From an uncultured Acidobacteriaceae bacterium (lineage in GTDB: Bacteria; Acidobacteriota; Terriglobia; Terriglobales; Acidobacteriaceae), in NCBI GenBank assembly GCA_903828675.1, contig CAIKND010000237.1, forward strand, positions 18,871-82,870: 64,000 nt of DNA, written 5' to 3'. Positions 8,570 to 17,633 of this stretch are shown piece after piece. How positions within the stretch are numbered: the first letter of the stretch is position 1; each line of letters opens with the position of its first letter. The notes beneath the pieces are model-generated. The model had not been told where the DNA came from, did not search any database, and was given only the letters and a program-made list of their open reading frames with translations. The position numbers and the translations under genes are program-made.

Positions 8570-9781
8570 ATGAAGTTCAGCAAATTGAGCCAGCTCTTTC
8601 TGGTCTCTACGATCGGCCTTCTAGTGGCCACACTCTTGACTGCCTGCCAGATCATCACGATCGATTATGTTTTCGTAGCCAGTTCCGCCGGCACAGGTTC
8701 CACCAGCGCCGGACAGATCGAGACCTTCGCGGTGGACTCCGAGTCCGGCGCATTACGCACTGGAGCACCGAAAGTTTCCTCCGGCGGAGTAGGCCCGGTT
8801 TCCATGGCCCTTACCTCCGACTACGCGAACCTCTACGTGGCCAACCGGGGCAATAACTCTGTGGTCCACTTCACCATCGCTTCCAACGGCGTTCTAACGG
8901 CCAAGGAGTCGGTTACCACCAGCGCAACCCCAGTGGCAGTTGCCGTCAATACCGCGAATACCTTCCTGTATGTCATCACGGGAACCACGTCAGCCACGCT
9001 CACCGAGTATCCACTCGCTGCGGGCGCCATTGGTAATGCGGCTTCGCAGCAGTCACTCGTCCTGCCGAGTTTCAGCGGCGACACGGTCGTTCCCACCGCC
9101 CTCACGGTTCTGGCCAACAACAGCGATGTGTACGTTTCAGTGGTTGACCAATCGGCCTACAATCCGGGCGGAACCACCACCAGCAACGCCAATCCGGGTT
9201 GGGTGTTTGGCTTCTCCGTGGGCGCCAGCGGCGTGTTGACCACAACTGCCGGAAGTCCCTACAGAGCGGGCGTTAAGCCCTCTGGTATCCAGGCCGATCC
9301 CGTCAACCGATTCATCTATGTGACCGACTACGCCAACAACCAGATGATCGGCTATGCGATCCAGACCAATGGCTCGTTGAGCTTCCTGGTCAATGGACCC
9401 TTCAAGACCGGCAACCAGCCTTCTTCAATCGTGATAGACCCGCGCGGCCTTTACATCTACATCGCGAACGCGCTGGACTCTTCCGTCACTGGCTACTCAA
9501 TTGCCTTGCCCACCGGTACGCCCTCGGCCATCGTCAACAGCAACAGCAGCCTGCTTTACGCCACAGATACCAAGCCGGTTGCGATTGCGGTGGACCCGGC
9601 GCTTGGCCGCTTCATCTACACAGCCAACACTCTGGGCAACTCGGTCTCGGGCTTCCGCCTGACTCCCGACACCGGCACGCTGGTCACCACGCAGGCCACG
9701 CCTTACCCCACCGGCGCAAATCCAACCGCGCTGGTCATTGTTCCTCACGGCAACCATTCGTTGCAGTCGGTTACCCCGTAA
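8570..9781 (+). CDS. beta-propeller lipoprotein, array copy 3
   Basis: A 403-residue lipoprotein with lipobox LLTAC and propeller blades (LYVANRGNNSVVHF, IYVTDYANNQMIGY, IYIANALDSSVTGY, IYTANTLGNSVSGF). A longer frame opens at 8531, but ATG 8570 has GAAGGA 6-11 bases upstream and begins the MKFSK leader shared with copies 1 and 2, so the extension is not real. A strong intrinsic terminator follows immediately, ending the array. The blades have the YVTN-type consensus seen in surface-layer and lactonase-like propellers; no catalytic residues can be assigned with confidence. Confidence 0.83.
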   Translation: MKFSKLSQLFLVSTIGLLVATLLTACQIITIDYVFVASSAGTGSTSAGQIETFAVDSESGALRTGAPKVSSGGVGPVSMALTSDYANLYVANRGNNSVVHFTIASNGVLTAKESVTTSATPVAVAVNTANTFLYVITGTTSATLTEYPLAAGAIGNAASQQSLVLPSFSGDTVVPTALTVLANNSDVYVSVVDQSAYNPGGTTTSNANPGWVFGFSVGASGVLTTTAGSPYRAGVKPSGIQADPVNRFIYVTDYANNQMIGYAIQTNGSLSFLVNGPFKTGNQPSSIVIDPRGLYIYIANALDSSVTGYSIALPTGTPSAIVNSNSSLLYATDTKPVAIAVDPALGRFIYTANTLGNSVSGFRLTPDTGTLVTTQATPYPTGANPTALVIVPHGNHSLQSVTP

Positions 9782-9799
9782 CAGCTACACTGATTCAGC

Positions 9800-9834
9800 A
9801 AAAAGCCCAGCCGCTTGCGGCTGGGCTTTTTGCT
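9800..9834 (+). terminator. intrinsic terminator of the propeller array
   Basis: AAAAAGCCCAGCCG pairs with CGGCTGGGCTTTTT around a CTTG loop, followed by a T-rich tail. The A-tract on the other side would make it work in both directions. Confidence 0.9.
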
Positions 9835-10260
9835 TCTCTGGAGCAGCCTTTCCATTTGCCAGAGGAGCGGTGCATTGTTCTCGTTTCTGACACCTGTGCA
9901 GCAGCCGCATGATTGTGGACGAGGCCAGTCCGACTGACCCTCCCACTAGTCCTTTTCTTTCCTGCCAGCACGGTGAAAATTTTTCGCCGGGATGTGCCTG
10001 GCCCTATGCCGCGCAATCTCCAACAGCGGGTTTGGCTCCATATCCATCCTGAATGAAGATACATAGACGCAAATCCACGCTCTTCCGGAGAACATGGTTC
10101 ACGCCAACCCGCTCGGCGTGCCTTGAGCATTCCAATACAGACGCGCCAATTGCATACGCCCTATCTTCGAACCGTGTCATAAGGTGTCGGAATCGGAACC
10201 GAGCCTGCATGACGGTGAGTCTAAGACAAAACATCACCACAGTTGGATGAAGGGGTACAA
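9835..10260. other. intergenic region before the Ig-like lipoprotein
   Basis: No gene supported. The minus-strand frames here are short, basic and lack ribosome sites. It ends with AAGGGG (10250-10255), the ribosome site of the next gene. No riboswitch consensus could be matched. Confidence 0.55.
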
Positions 10261-13056
10261 ATGCGCAATTACAGGACTCTTTTCGTGTGCTCTCTGACGG
10301 TTCTACTCGCGGTTTTTGTTGCCGGCTGCGGTCAAGAGACAATCAGTCTCCCAGGTCTGGTCTCAACGACTCCTGCTCAGGGCGCTACCAGCGTGGTGAT
10401 TAATACGCCGGTCACAGCGACATTCAGCATAGCGATGAGCGCAGCTTCAATTACCACCGGCACGTTCACTTTGACGGCGCCGGGGGGGACCGCCGTAGCT
10501 GGAACCGTCTCCTACACCGGCATGACCGCGACCTTTGTACCGGCAGCCGCTCTGTTGTACGGAACCACCTATACGGCCACCATCACAACCGGAGCCAAGA
10601 CTCCCGGCGGTACCGGGCTGATCGGCCCCTACGTTTGGTCGTTCACAACCATTACGCCTCCGCCCGCAGTTGTGTCCACGATACCGGCGAATGGAGCCAC
10701 GAATGTGGCCATCAGCCAGACACTCAGCGCGACCTTCAGCGAGACCATGAACTCCGCCTCGATCAGTGCCACGACATTCACTGTGACAGGGGCCGGCGGT
10801 GTGGCCGTTGGCGGGACCGTCACCTACTCCGGCCTGGTTGCGACGTTTACGCCGACCGCCGCTCTGGTCAATAGCACCCTCTATACAGCCACCATCACCA
10901 CCGGCGCTACTTCGCTGGCGGGTACTCCGCTAGCTGCCAACTATGTTTGGGCGTTCACCACAGTGACTCCGCCGCCTGTGGTCATAGCCACGATTCCTGT
11001 GAACACGGCCACGGGCGTCGCGGTCAATCAGGTGCTCAGCGCCACATTCAATGAGGCGATGAACTGCACTCCGTTCCCAGCGGCAGGCTTTATCTTGACA
11101 GGCCCCGGCGCCACGCGCGTTCCTGGAACCATCGGATGCTCGGGCGCGGTGGTCACCTTCACGCCGGCAGCCAACCTTGCATTCAACACCGTGTTTACGG
11201 CGACCATCACTACGGGGGCCCAGAGTCTGGCCGGCACTCCAATGGTCAGCAATTACGTGTGGACCTTCAGAACGGTCTCAGCTCCCACACCGCCAACAGT
11301 CATCTCCACCGTGCCCGCGAATCTGGCAGTCGGCGTGCCTGTTAACCAGGCGCTCAGCGCGACATTTAGTGAAGCAATGAACGCGGCCACCATCACTCCG
11401 GCAACCTTTACGCTGTCGGTGACGAGCGGGGCCAGCGTGGCAGGAACGGTTGCTTATGTCGCAGCCGGATCGGTAGCGACGTTCACACCCACAACCAGCC
11501 TGCTGCCCAGCACCAACTACACGGCAACCATCACCACCGGTGCTATGGATCTGGCCGGCAGCGCGCTGGTGAGCAACTACGTTTGGACATTCACCACCGC
11601 CGCCAACAACCCGATTCCCGTGCAGCCGACGGTGATCATGACCATACCGGCGAATGCGGCCATCAACGTGCCACTCAATCAGGTTGTCAGCGCTACGTTT
11701 AGCGAAGCTATGAACCCGGCAACAGTCAACGCATTGACCTCCAAGCTCACTGGACCGGGTGCCACTGCGGTCTCCGGCCTGGTTGCGTACGCCGCCATCG
11801 GCAACACGCTTGTCTTTACGCCCACCTCAAACCTGGCGCCCAGCACGCTCTATACGGCGACCATCACCACCGGGGCCCAGGATCTGTTGGGGAATGCACT
11901 GGCAGCCAACTACGTGTGGACCTTTACAACCGGCACGACTTTGAACACCATCCAGCCAGAGTTGGTTGCGACTGTCCCTGTGAACGAGGCTGAAGAAGTG
12001 CCCCTCAATCAGGCAGTCAGCGCCACATTTACCGAAGCAATGAATCCGCTGACGATCACCACCGCCACCTTCCAACTCACTGGACCGGGCGGGGTCGCCT
12101 TGGCTGGAGCGGTCTCCTACGACGCGATCAACTTCATCGCCACATTCACACCCACCCTGCCTTTCGCGATCAACACCGGCTATATCGCGACCATCACCAA
12201 TGGGGCGACGGACCTGGCCGGAAACTCGCTGGGAAATACCGGCGCTCCAAATCCGTGGACCTTCATGACCGGCGAAGCGCTGATTGTGCCCCCGGTTGTG
12301 ATGGGGCCAACGGTATCGTCTTTTGGCGGGCTTGGTGGCGGCGCGGGAATGACCAACCAGGGAATCAATACCGTCATTCACGGAAGTATCGCCACCACGG
12401 GCGCCTCTTCCAAGATCACCGGGTTCCACGACACCACGGTAATGGTTGCCGGCATTCCGCAATGCATCTACACCGAAACAACAAGCAATGTCGGGCTGGT
12501 GACTGGAGCGATCGATACCGCTACGCCGCCACCAACCGTCGGCTGCCCCAATGAAGGAACGGCGGTCACTTTCGCCATTGCATCCCAGGCTGCGCTCGAA
12601 GCGCAAACCGCTTACACCACGCTCCAGAACATCCCTCCGGGCATCACCCTGGACAGCCGCGAGTTGGGCAATCGAGTTCTGGCCCCTGGCACTTACACCT
12701 CGTCAAGCTTCTATGACATCACGGCGGGGCCGTTGACTCTTGACGCGCGGGGCGATCCGAATGCGACCTGGGTCTTCCAGATGGGCTCCTATCTCACCGT
12801 AGGCTCGCCAACAGCGTCGGAAAGCGTGATCCTGGTCAATGGCGCCAAGGCCGCCAACGTCTTCTGGCAGGTCGGCGGACTTCCTGGTGCGGTCATCAAT
12901 TACGGGGGAGGCGGGACCATGGTGGGAACCATCATCTCTCAACCGGGAATCACCGTCTCAAGCCCTGGAGTTGCCGCGATAACCACAATCAACGGTAGAT
13001 TGCTGGCCCTGGGCGCCTCCATCACCCTGGTGAATACCGTCATCAACATACCGTAA
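10261..13056 (+). CDS. Ig-like repeat lipoprotein with C-terminal DUF3494 domain
   Basis: A 931-residue lipoprotein (lipobox VAGC near residue 22). Six Ig-like units of about 105 residues each (SbsA-type, Big_5) follow. Each opens with a PAN.A..V..N..LSATFSEAM pattern and closes with YTATITTGA...YVWTFTT. The last ~210 residues match the DUF3494 'ice-binding-like' family: LGGGAGMTNQG, VIHGSIATTG, APGTYTSSSF, TWVFQMGSYLTVGS, NVFWQVGG and MVGTIIS. Members include antifreeze adhesins, but most have unknown roles in surface attachment. ATG 10261 is chosen over the frame opening at 10243 because AAGGGG sits just upstream and the lipoprotein signal starts here. The downstream OmpA-like gene may be cotranscribed. 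Ice binding itself is unproven. Confidence 0.88.
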   Translation: MRNYRTLFVCSLTVLLAVFVAGCGQETISLPGLVSTTPAQGATSVVINTPVTATFSIAMSAASITTGTFTLTAPGGTAVAGTVSYTGMTATFVPAAALLYGTTYTATITTGAKTPGGTGLIGPYVWSFTTITPPPAVVSTIPANGATNVAISQTLSATFSETMNSASISATTFTVTGAGGVAVGGTVTYSGLVATFTPTAALVNSTLYTATITTGATSLAGTPLAANYVWAFTTVTPPPVVIATIPVNTATGVAVNQVLSATFNEAMNCTPFPAAGFILTGPGATRVPGTIGCSGAVVTFTPAANLAFNTVFTATITTGAQSLAGTPMVSNYVWTFRTVSAPTPPTVISTVPANLAVGVPVNQALSATFSEAMNAATITPATFTLSVTSGASVAGTVAYVAAGSVATFTPTTSLLPSTNYTATITTGAMDLAGSALVSNYVWTFTTAANNPIPVQPTVIMTIPANAAINVPLNQVVSATFSEAMNPATVNALTSKLTGPGATAVSGLVAYAAIGNTLVFTPTSNLAPSTLYTATITTGAQDLLGNALAANYVWTFTTGTTLNTIQPELVATVPVNEAEEVPLNQAVSATFTEAMNPLTITTATFQLTGPGGVALAGAVSYDAINFIATFTPTLPFAINTGYIATITNGATDLAGNSLGNTGAPNPWTFMTGEALIVPPVVMGPTVSSFGGLGGGAGMTNQGINTVIHGSIATTGASSKITGFHDTTVMVAGIPQCIYTETTSNVGLVTGAIDTATPPPTVGCPNEGTAVTFAIASQAALEAQTAYTTLQNIPPGITLDSRELGNRVLAPGTYTSSSFYDITAGPLTLDARGDPNATWVFQMGSYLTVGSPTASESVILVNGAKAANVFWQVGGLPGAVINYGGGGTMVGTIISQPGITVSSPGVAAITTINGRLLALGASITLVNTVINIP
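10357..12285 (+). repeat. six tandem Ig-domain coding units
   Basis: Units begin near 10357, 10669, 10981, 11299, 11632 and 11962, giving spacings of about 312 to 333 bases. The opening (PAN.A..V..N) and closing (YVWTFTT) segments are most conserved. They code for stacked Ig-like domains that would hold the C-terminal domain away from the cell surface. Confidence 0.8.
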
Positions 13057-13062
13057 TCAATT

Positions 13063-13092
13063 GCGGAGATTGCCTCTCGGGGCGGTCTCCGC
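13063..13092 (+). terminator. hairpin between the Ig-like lipoprotein and the OmpA-like gene
   Basis: GCGGAGA at 13063-13069 pairs with TCTCCGC at 13086-13092, with partial pairing inside. No T-run follows, so read-through into the next gene is likely. Confidence 0.35.
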
Positions 13093-13191
13093 ACCTTCTC
13101 TTGGTGCGGTGTTTGCCATCTGTTCATTCGCGTCGAGTAAACCCGGCGCAGAGATTTTCGACGATCGCGATGTGCGGTTCGGGAGGCGACA

Positions 13192-14844
13192 ATGAGATTT
13201 AGTATAGGGATGATTGCCAAGGCGGCATGTGCTGTTTTCCTGATGTCTGCGTTCATTATTTATGCGGAGGCCGTTGTCGAGCCAGCAGGTTCCATGCCCT
13301 CCGCTCCAGTGTCGGAGCACTCCACGGCAGCCATGCCGTATTCGAATGGCTTAAACAAGGGCGTTCCAAAATTTGAGCTCTTCGTTGGCTACTCGTATCT
13401 GCGTGCGGTGCCCACCTATGCCGATGGAAACCGCCTGGTTTGGCTCAATGGCGGCAGTACCTCTCTTGCCTACAACTTCAACCGTCACCTGGGGCTGGTT
13501 GCGGACTTTGGCGCTTACACCAACTCCGAAGTGCGATTCACCGGGGCATATACGGGCACCGTCGACGTGGACAATTCCAACACCGCGGTTTTGAGCTACC
13601 TGTTCGGCCCGCGCCTTTCGTTCCGCAATCATAAGCAGCTCACGCCATTCGTCCAGGCCCTGTTTGGAGGCGTGCACGCCAATCAGGTTGCGCTCAAAAA
13701 TTGCACAACGAATTGCATAGTCCTGCCAAAGGATGACAGCTTTGCCATGACGGCGGGAGGCGGGCTCGACTTCAGAATCCACCGCCATTTCGCCCTTCGT
13801 CTCATTCAAGCTGAATACCTGATGACGCGGTTTACCAGTTACACCACCGGCGTAACCGGGACCCAGAACGACATGCGCCTTTCTTCGGGCATCGTCTTCC
13901 GCTTCGGTGGAAGACACGGGCCAGAAATTCCTCCACTGCCGCCGCTGTCCTATTCGTGCTCGGTGCGCCCATCGTCCGTATTCGCGGGAGAGCCCATCGC
14001 GGTCTCCGGTACGGCTCTCAATCTTGATCCGGCCAGAACGGCTGTTTACACATGGTCCGCAGATGGCGGAACGGTCTCAGGAACGTCTGAATCGGCGAAC
14101 ATCGACACCAAAGCCGCCGTGCCCGGGACCTACACGCTCAAGGGCCACGTCTCTCAGGGCGACAAGGCCGCCGACAACGCGGATTGCACCGCTCCTTATG
14201 CGGTGAAAGCGCCGGAACCGCCCACCGTGGGCTGCTCGGCAAGTCCTTCCACCGTAATCTCCGGCGATCCTTCCATCATTACGGCTCTCGGCGTGAGTCC
14301 GCAGAATCGTCCTTTGACTTACAGCTATAGCGCCACTTCAGGCTCTATCAACGGCAGCGCGCCCACGGCAAATCTTGCCACCGTTGGCCTGCCCGCCGGT
14401 CCCATCACCGTCACCTGCACTGTGGTCGATGACATCAACCAGGCCGCTTCAGGCACAACCCTTGTCACGGTCGCAATTCCGGTGGCTGCGCCCAAGCCTG
14501 TCACCGGCGATCTGTGCTCCATTCACTTTGATCGGGATGCTCGCCGCCCGGTCCGTGTAAACAACGAAGGAAAAGCCTGCCTCGATGAGATCGCGCTGAA
14601 TATGCAGCGCAACTCCGATGCCAAGCTGGCTATCATAGGCAACGCGGCCGGCACGGAGAAGGATGGCAAAAAGCTGGCTACGCAGCGCGCCGTCAACACC
14701 AAAGCTTACCTCGTCGGTGAGAAGGGAATCGATTCATCGCGGGTTGCCGTTTACGTCGGCTCTCAAGATGCAAAGATTGCCTCCACGACCCTGATTCCAG
14801 CTGGCGCAACGCTGGATACCACGGGCGACACGCCTGTGGACTAG
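13192..14844 (+). CDS. outer-membrane barrel / Ig-like / OmpA-like hybrid protein
   Basis: A 550-residue exported protein. Residues 1-25 form a signal peptide; about 58-240 resemble an 8-stranded OmpA/OprF-type barrel (FELFVGYSYLRA, LGLVADFGAY, LTPFVQALFGG, and a closing LSSGIVFRFGG). About 245-430 contain two Ig/PKD-like segments, each starting near a cysteine (YSCSVRPSSVFAGE, GCSASPSTVISGD). About 433-550 resemble a degenerate OmpA peptidoglycan-binding domain (IHFDRDARRPVRVNNEGKAC, LAIIGNAAGTEKDGKKLATQ, RAVNTKAYLV) in which the usual ND..LS..RA..V pattern is altered. GGGAGGCGAC before the ATG is the ribosome site. It probably links outer membrane and cell wall. Two hairpins follow. Confidence 0.8.
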   Translation: MRFSIGMIAKAACAVFLMSAFIIYAEAVVEPAGSMPSAPVSEHSTAAMPYSNGLNKGVPKFELFVGYSYLRAVPTYADGNRLVWLNGGSTSLAYNFNRHLGLVADFGAYTNSEVRFTGAYTGTVDVDNSNTAVLSYLFGPRLSFRNHKQLTPFVQALFGGVHANQVALKNCTTNCIVLPKDDSFAMTAGGGLDFRIHRHFALRLIQAEYLMTRFTSYTTGVTGTQNDMRLSSGIVFRFGGRHGPEIPPLPPLSYSCSVRPSSVFAGEPIAVSGTALNLDPARTAVYTWSADGGTVSGTSESANIDTKAAVPGTYTLKGHVSQGDKAADNADCTAPYAVKAPEPPTVGCSASPSTVISGDPSIITALGVSPQNRPLTYSYSATSGSINGSAPTANLATVGLPAGPITVTCTVVDDINQAASGTTLVTVAIPVAAPKPVTGDLCSIHFDRDARRPVRVNNEGKACLDEIALNMQRNSDAKLAIIGNAAGTEKDGKKLATQRAVNTKAYLVGEKGIDSSRVAVYVGSQDAKIASTTLIPAGATLDTTGDTPVD

Positions 14845-14913
14845 AGCGAAGCCGGGAGGCATTCTGGATTACCGGTAGAACGCCCACTCCTCCGGGCACC
14901 TCCCGGCTTCGCT
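14845..14913 (+). terminator. long hairpin after the OmpA-like gene
   Basis: AGCGAAGCCGGGAGG at 14845-14859 pairs perfectly with CCTCCCGGCTTCGCT at 14899-14913 around a 39-base loop. It starts directly after the stop codon. Confidence 0.6.
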
Positions 14914-14922
14914 GACCGAACC

Positions 14923-14962
14923 AAGGCTGACTGGCAACTCATAGTCCAGTCAGCCTTTTTTT
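14923..14962 (+). terminator. intrinsic terminator
   Basis: AAGGCTGACTGG pairs with CCAGTCAGCCTT, an 11-base loop apart, followed by seven T. This is a classical Rho-independent terminator placed after the long hairpin. Confidence 0.85.
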
Positions 14963-15442
14963 GTTCGAAGAGAGTAGCCATACGAAAGCAAGGCCTGGTT
15001 TCGATTTCGTGGCTCGTCCATCAATCCATATAGGTCATTTGCAGTCCAGCATGGGGCGCATCCGCACCCAGAAAAAGATGAAAATGAGGCATTATTTTAC
15101 ATTGTTTAATTTCAATAACTTAGCCGCTATTTTCACTGCAGATAATTACCACCCATCGGCGCACAATGGAACCATGAAGTTCAAAGAAGCCGCAGCGAAA
15201 CAAATCGCCAACACAAAAGCCATCCAGATTCCCTGCGCGATGCCCCTCCAGGAGGCCCACCCCCCTCCCTACCACCCTCCCCTCCACCCCCCCTCCCTGT
15301 GAACTGCGTGGTCTGGGCTAAGTCGGCCAAATGGGAGTAGCCGCTCGACGCGAGCGTTATTATATTTATAATCAACAAGTTATAGAGTGATTTTTGCCCT
15401 GAATGACCTGGCGCCTTCGCAACACGCTGGCCGCAAGCACAA
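14963..15442. other. gene-free region with C-rich tract
   Basis: No convincing gene. The stretch is less GC-rich than its surroundings around 15080-15180, then carries an extreme C-rich tract at 15257-15299 and an AT-rich stretch near 15355-15390. A 42-codon frame at 15175 ends in a proline/histidine run encoded by the C-tract and is probably chance. Confidence 0.5.
15257..15299 (-). other. G-quadruplex-type tract (G-rich on minus strand)
   Basis: The minus strand carries at least five runs of three or more G separated by 1-7 bases (GGGAGGGGGG, GGAGGGGAGGG, GGGAGGGGGG blocks). It lies downstream of the minus-strand acyltransferase stop. It could form a G-quadruplex in the RNA or DNA; no function can be assigned. 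Confidence 0.55.
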
Positions 15443-16543
15443 TCATCTCCAGACATTCATCCATGTGCGCAGCACGCGCTGGGCAGGTTTCTCCACCAGG
15501 TGCAGAGCCGCAACAGCCAGCGCAATCAGAGCCACGTAGCTGATCCATGGATCGAAGCGGGTCAGGCCAAGCCGGTCCAGCACATGCGTGTCGTGGATCA
15601 GGTTCCACAGGTTGAAGTGGAGCAGGTAGAGGCAGTAGCTGGCCTCGCCCACAAACACCAGCGGCCGCCAGCCGAGCGTGTACGCCAGCCGGTTGTTGCC
15701 CGCCAAGCCCAGGATGATGCATCCAAACAGCGGCATCAGCAGCCCATCGTGCGTAATGGCGTAAGGAACGCGCGCGCCCAATTCAAGAATGCCGAACGTG
15801 GCCGCGAAGCCAAAGATTCCTAGGATGAGGCGCAAGCGGCTGGTGCGGCCGATCATCTCGTCCAGGTTGGCCAGCATCACTCCGAACACAAAGCTCGCCA
15901 GGTGGGGCATCGGCGTGTACTTCAGCACCTGTAGCCACGGTCCCCAACTCCAGCGGTCAGGATGCGCGATGCCGTCCGGATTGAACACAATGTAGAGCGC
16001 GCCCGGAACCATGCCCAAAAACCAGACCGCGGCCATCTTCCAGAGATGAGGCTGCACCCGCTCCGGCCGCTTCCAGCTCGCCAGCCAGGGAAACAGGACG
16101 TAATAAAAAGCCTCTGCGGACATCGTCCATGCCGGCGTATTCAGAAATGTGGCGATCGAGGGAATCCAACCCTGCAGCAGCAGCGGCGACAGCACCATGC
16201 CGGTCCAGAACATGGCGTGCGTATGCGCTCCATACTCGGTACGCACCATGTGCCAGCTCAACAGCAGGCTCAGCAGGTAGATGGGATAAAGCCGCGTGAA
16301 CCGTGCCTCCCAGAACCGCAGCCGGTCCAACTCTCCGCTCCGCGCCCGTCCGGCATAGTTATAGGCCAGCACGAATCCTGAAAGCAGAATGAAGAAGCTC
16401 ACCGAGGCATAACCGGCGTTCACCACCGGCGCCAGCCAGCCGAACCAGTTTGGATTGGAGAAATGAAAGAAGACGATGTTGATCGCGGCAAAACAGCGCA
16501 AGCCTGTAAGTGCATTCAGCCGGGCTGGCTTGCGCGTCTCCAC
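15443..16543 (-). CDS. acyltransferase 3 family membrane protein
   Basis: A 366-residue integral membrane acyltransferase of the OafA/YrhL (Acyl_transf_3) family, with about ten hydrophobic segments. The diagnostic N-terminal motif NALTGLRCFAAINIVFFHF contains the Arg and His that the family needs for transfer of acetyl or other acyl groups to extracytoplasmic sugars or lipids. The final segment ALHLVEKPAQRVLR is also typical (the family's EKP near the C-terminus). The acceptor cannot be predicted. It lies just downstream of pyrH on the same strand, 111 bases apart, and may be read from the same transcript, but the functions are unrelated. Confidence 0.88.
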   Translation of the reverse strand: METRKPARLNALTGLRCFAAINIVFFHFSNPNWFGWLAPVVNAGYASVSFFILLSGFVLAYNYAGRARSGELDRLRFWEARFTRLYPIYLLSLLLSWHMVRTEYGAHTHAMFWTGMVLSPLLLQGWIPSIATFLNTPAWTMSAEAFYYVLFPWLASWKRPERVQPHLWKMAAVWFLGMVPGALYIVFNPDGIAHPDRWSWGPWLQVLKYTPMPHLASFVFGVMLANLDEMIGRTSRLRLILGIFGFAATFGILELGARVPYAITHDGLLMPLFGCIILGLAGNNRLAYTLGWRPLVFVGEASYCLYLLHFNLWNLIHDTHVLDRLGLTRFDPWISYVALIALAVAALHLVEKPAQRVLRTWMNVWR

Positions 16544-16654
16544 TGGTTGTCAGACGCCTCCGGGCAACTGCCTTGTTCAGGCTTGGTTCATGCCTGGTTC
16601 ATGTCTGGTACAAGCCGCATCAGCCAGACTCCACACGGCTATCGTTCCCTGCGT

Positions 16655-17359
16655 TTACGCCGTTACAAGCGATCCGACCTTTTCACCCATCACCACGCGC
16701 CGGATATTCCCCGGCTGGTTCATGTTGAAGATGATCATCGGCAGGTTGTTGTCTTTACACAGGCTCACCGCGGTAAGGTCCATTACTTTCAGGCCCAGCC
16801 GCAGGATCTCCATATAAGTAATGTGGTCGTACTTCACCGCATCTTTCACCAGCACCGGATCGGCGTTGTAGATGCCCTCGACCTTGGTGCCTTTCAGAAG
16901 CACATCGGCCTTGATCTCCATGGCGCGCAGGCTGGCCGCCGTGTCGGTTGAGAAGAAGGGGTTGCCGATACCGGCGGCGAAGATGACCACCCGGCCTTTT
17001 TCAAGATGGCGCACAGCCCGGCGGCGAATATAGGGCTCGGCAATCTGGTTCATGAAGACGGCGCTCATCACGCGGCACTGCACGCCGCGCTGCTCGAGTG
17101 CGTCCTGCAGGGCGATGGCGTTGATCACCGTCGACAGCATGCCCATGTTGTCGGCGCTTACCCGGTCCATCTCCTTGGCTTGCTCCTCGACGCCGCGGAA
17201 GAAGTTGCCTCCTCCCACCACAACGCCGACTTCCGCGCCAAGAGCGTGGATTTCAGCGAGTTCGCCGGTGATTTCGGACACTTTTTCTGCGTCAAGACCG
17301 AAGCCGCGATGCCCCGCCAGAGCCTCTCCCGATAGCTTGAGTACGATCCTCTTATACAT
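16655..17359 (-). CDS. pyrH: UMP kinase
   Basis: Cytoplasmic bacterial-type UMP kinase (amino acid kinase fold) converting UMP to UDP with ATP. At 234 residues it has the normal length when started at ATG 17359 (MYKRIVLKLSGEALAG). The frame can be extended to 17518, but that adds 53 residues with no family match. Motifs: KLSGEAL near 7, VVGGGNFFRG near 52, and SADNMGMLSTVINA near 75, all conserved in PyrH. In many bacteria pyrH sits in an rpsB-tsf-pyrH-frr cluster; here none of these flank it, so the cluster is broken in this genome. Confidence 0.96.
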   Translation of the reverse strand: MYKRIVLKLSGEALAGHRGFGLDAEKVSEITGELAEIHALGAEVGVVVGGGNFFRGVEEQAKEMDRVSADNMGMLSTVINAIALQDALEQRGVQCRVMSAVFMNQIAEPYIRRRAVRHLEKGRVVIFAAGIGNPFFSTDTAASLRAMEIKADVLLKGTKVEGIYNADPVLVKDAVKYDHITYMEILRLGLKVMDLTAVSLCKDNNLPMIIFNMNQPGNIRRVVMGEKVGSLVTA

Positions 17360-17633
17360 GCTTTTCCGAGTATCGCATACGAGCCCGAACCTTGGTTTCC
17401 CAGGTTTCACGCGGCATGGTTCGAACGTTGGACGATGCCGGCGGTGCTCCATTCCGGGACAGAAATCCATGAGGGTCTTACGGAAGCAGAGGCTCGCAAC
17501 TTTCCCGAAACGGCTCATGCATCCGGCGAGTTTTAAATGGGGAAGCAGTACGGCGGCTTCCGGTAGATAGCAGGCAGCCTTCCTTCACGGCATCCTTAGA
17601 CTTGGAGAGTCCGGCGTTGAACAGCAGGTATGC

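Noticed and set aside
10060..10100. ACGCAAA-containing stretch resembling part of a c-di-GMP riboswitch
   Set aside because: The remaining conserved core and pairing of the riboswitch could not be found.
15175..15303. 42-codon plus-strand frame (starts MKFKEAAAKQ)
   Set aside because: Second half is a Pro/His run produced by the C-rich tract; no strong ribosome site and no relatives recognised.
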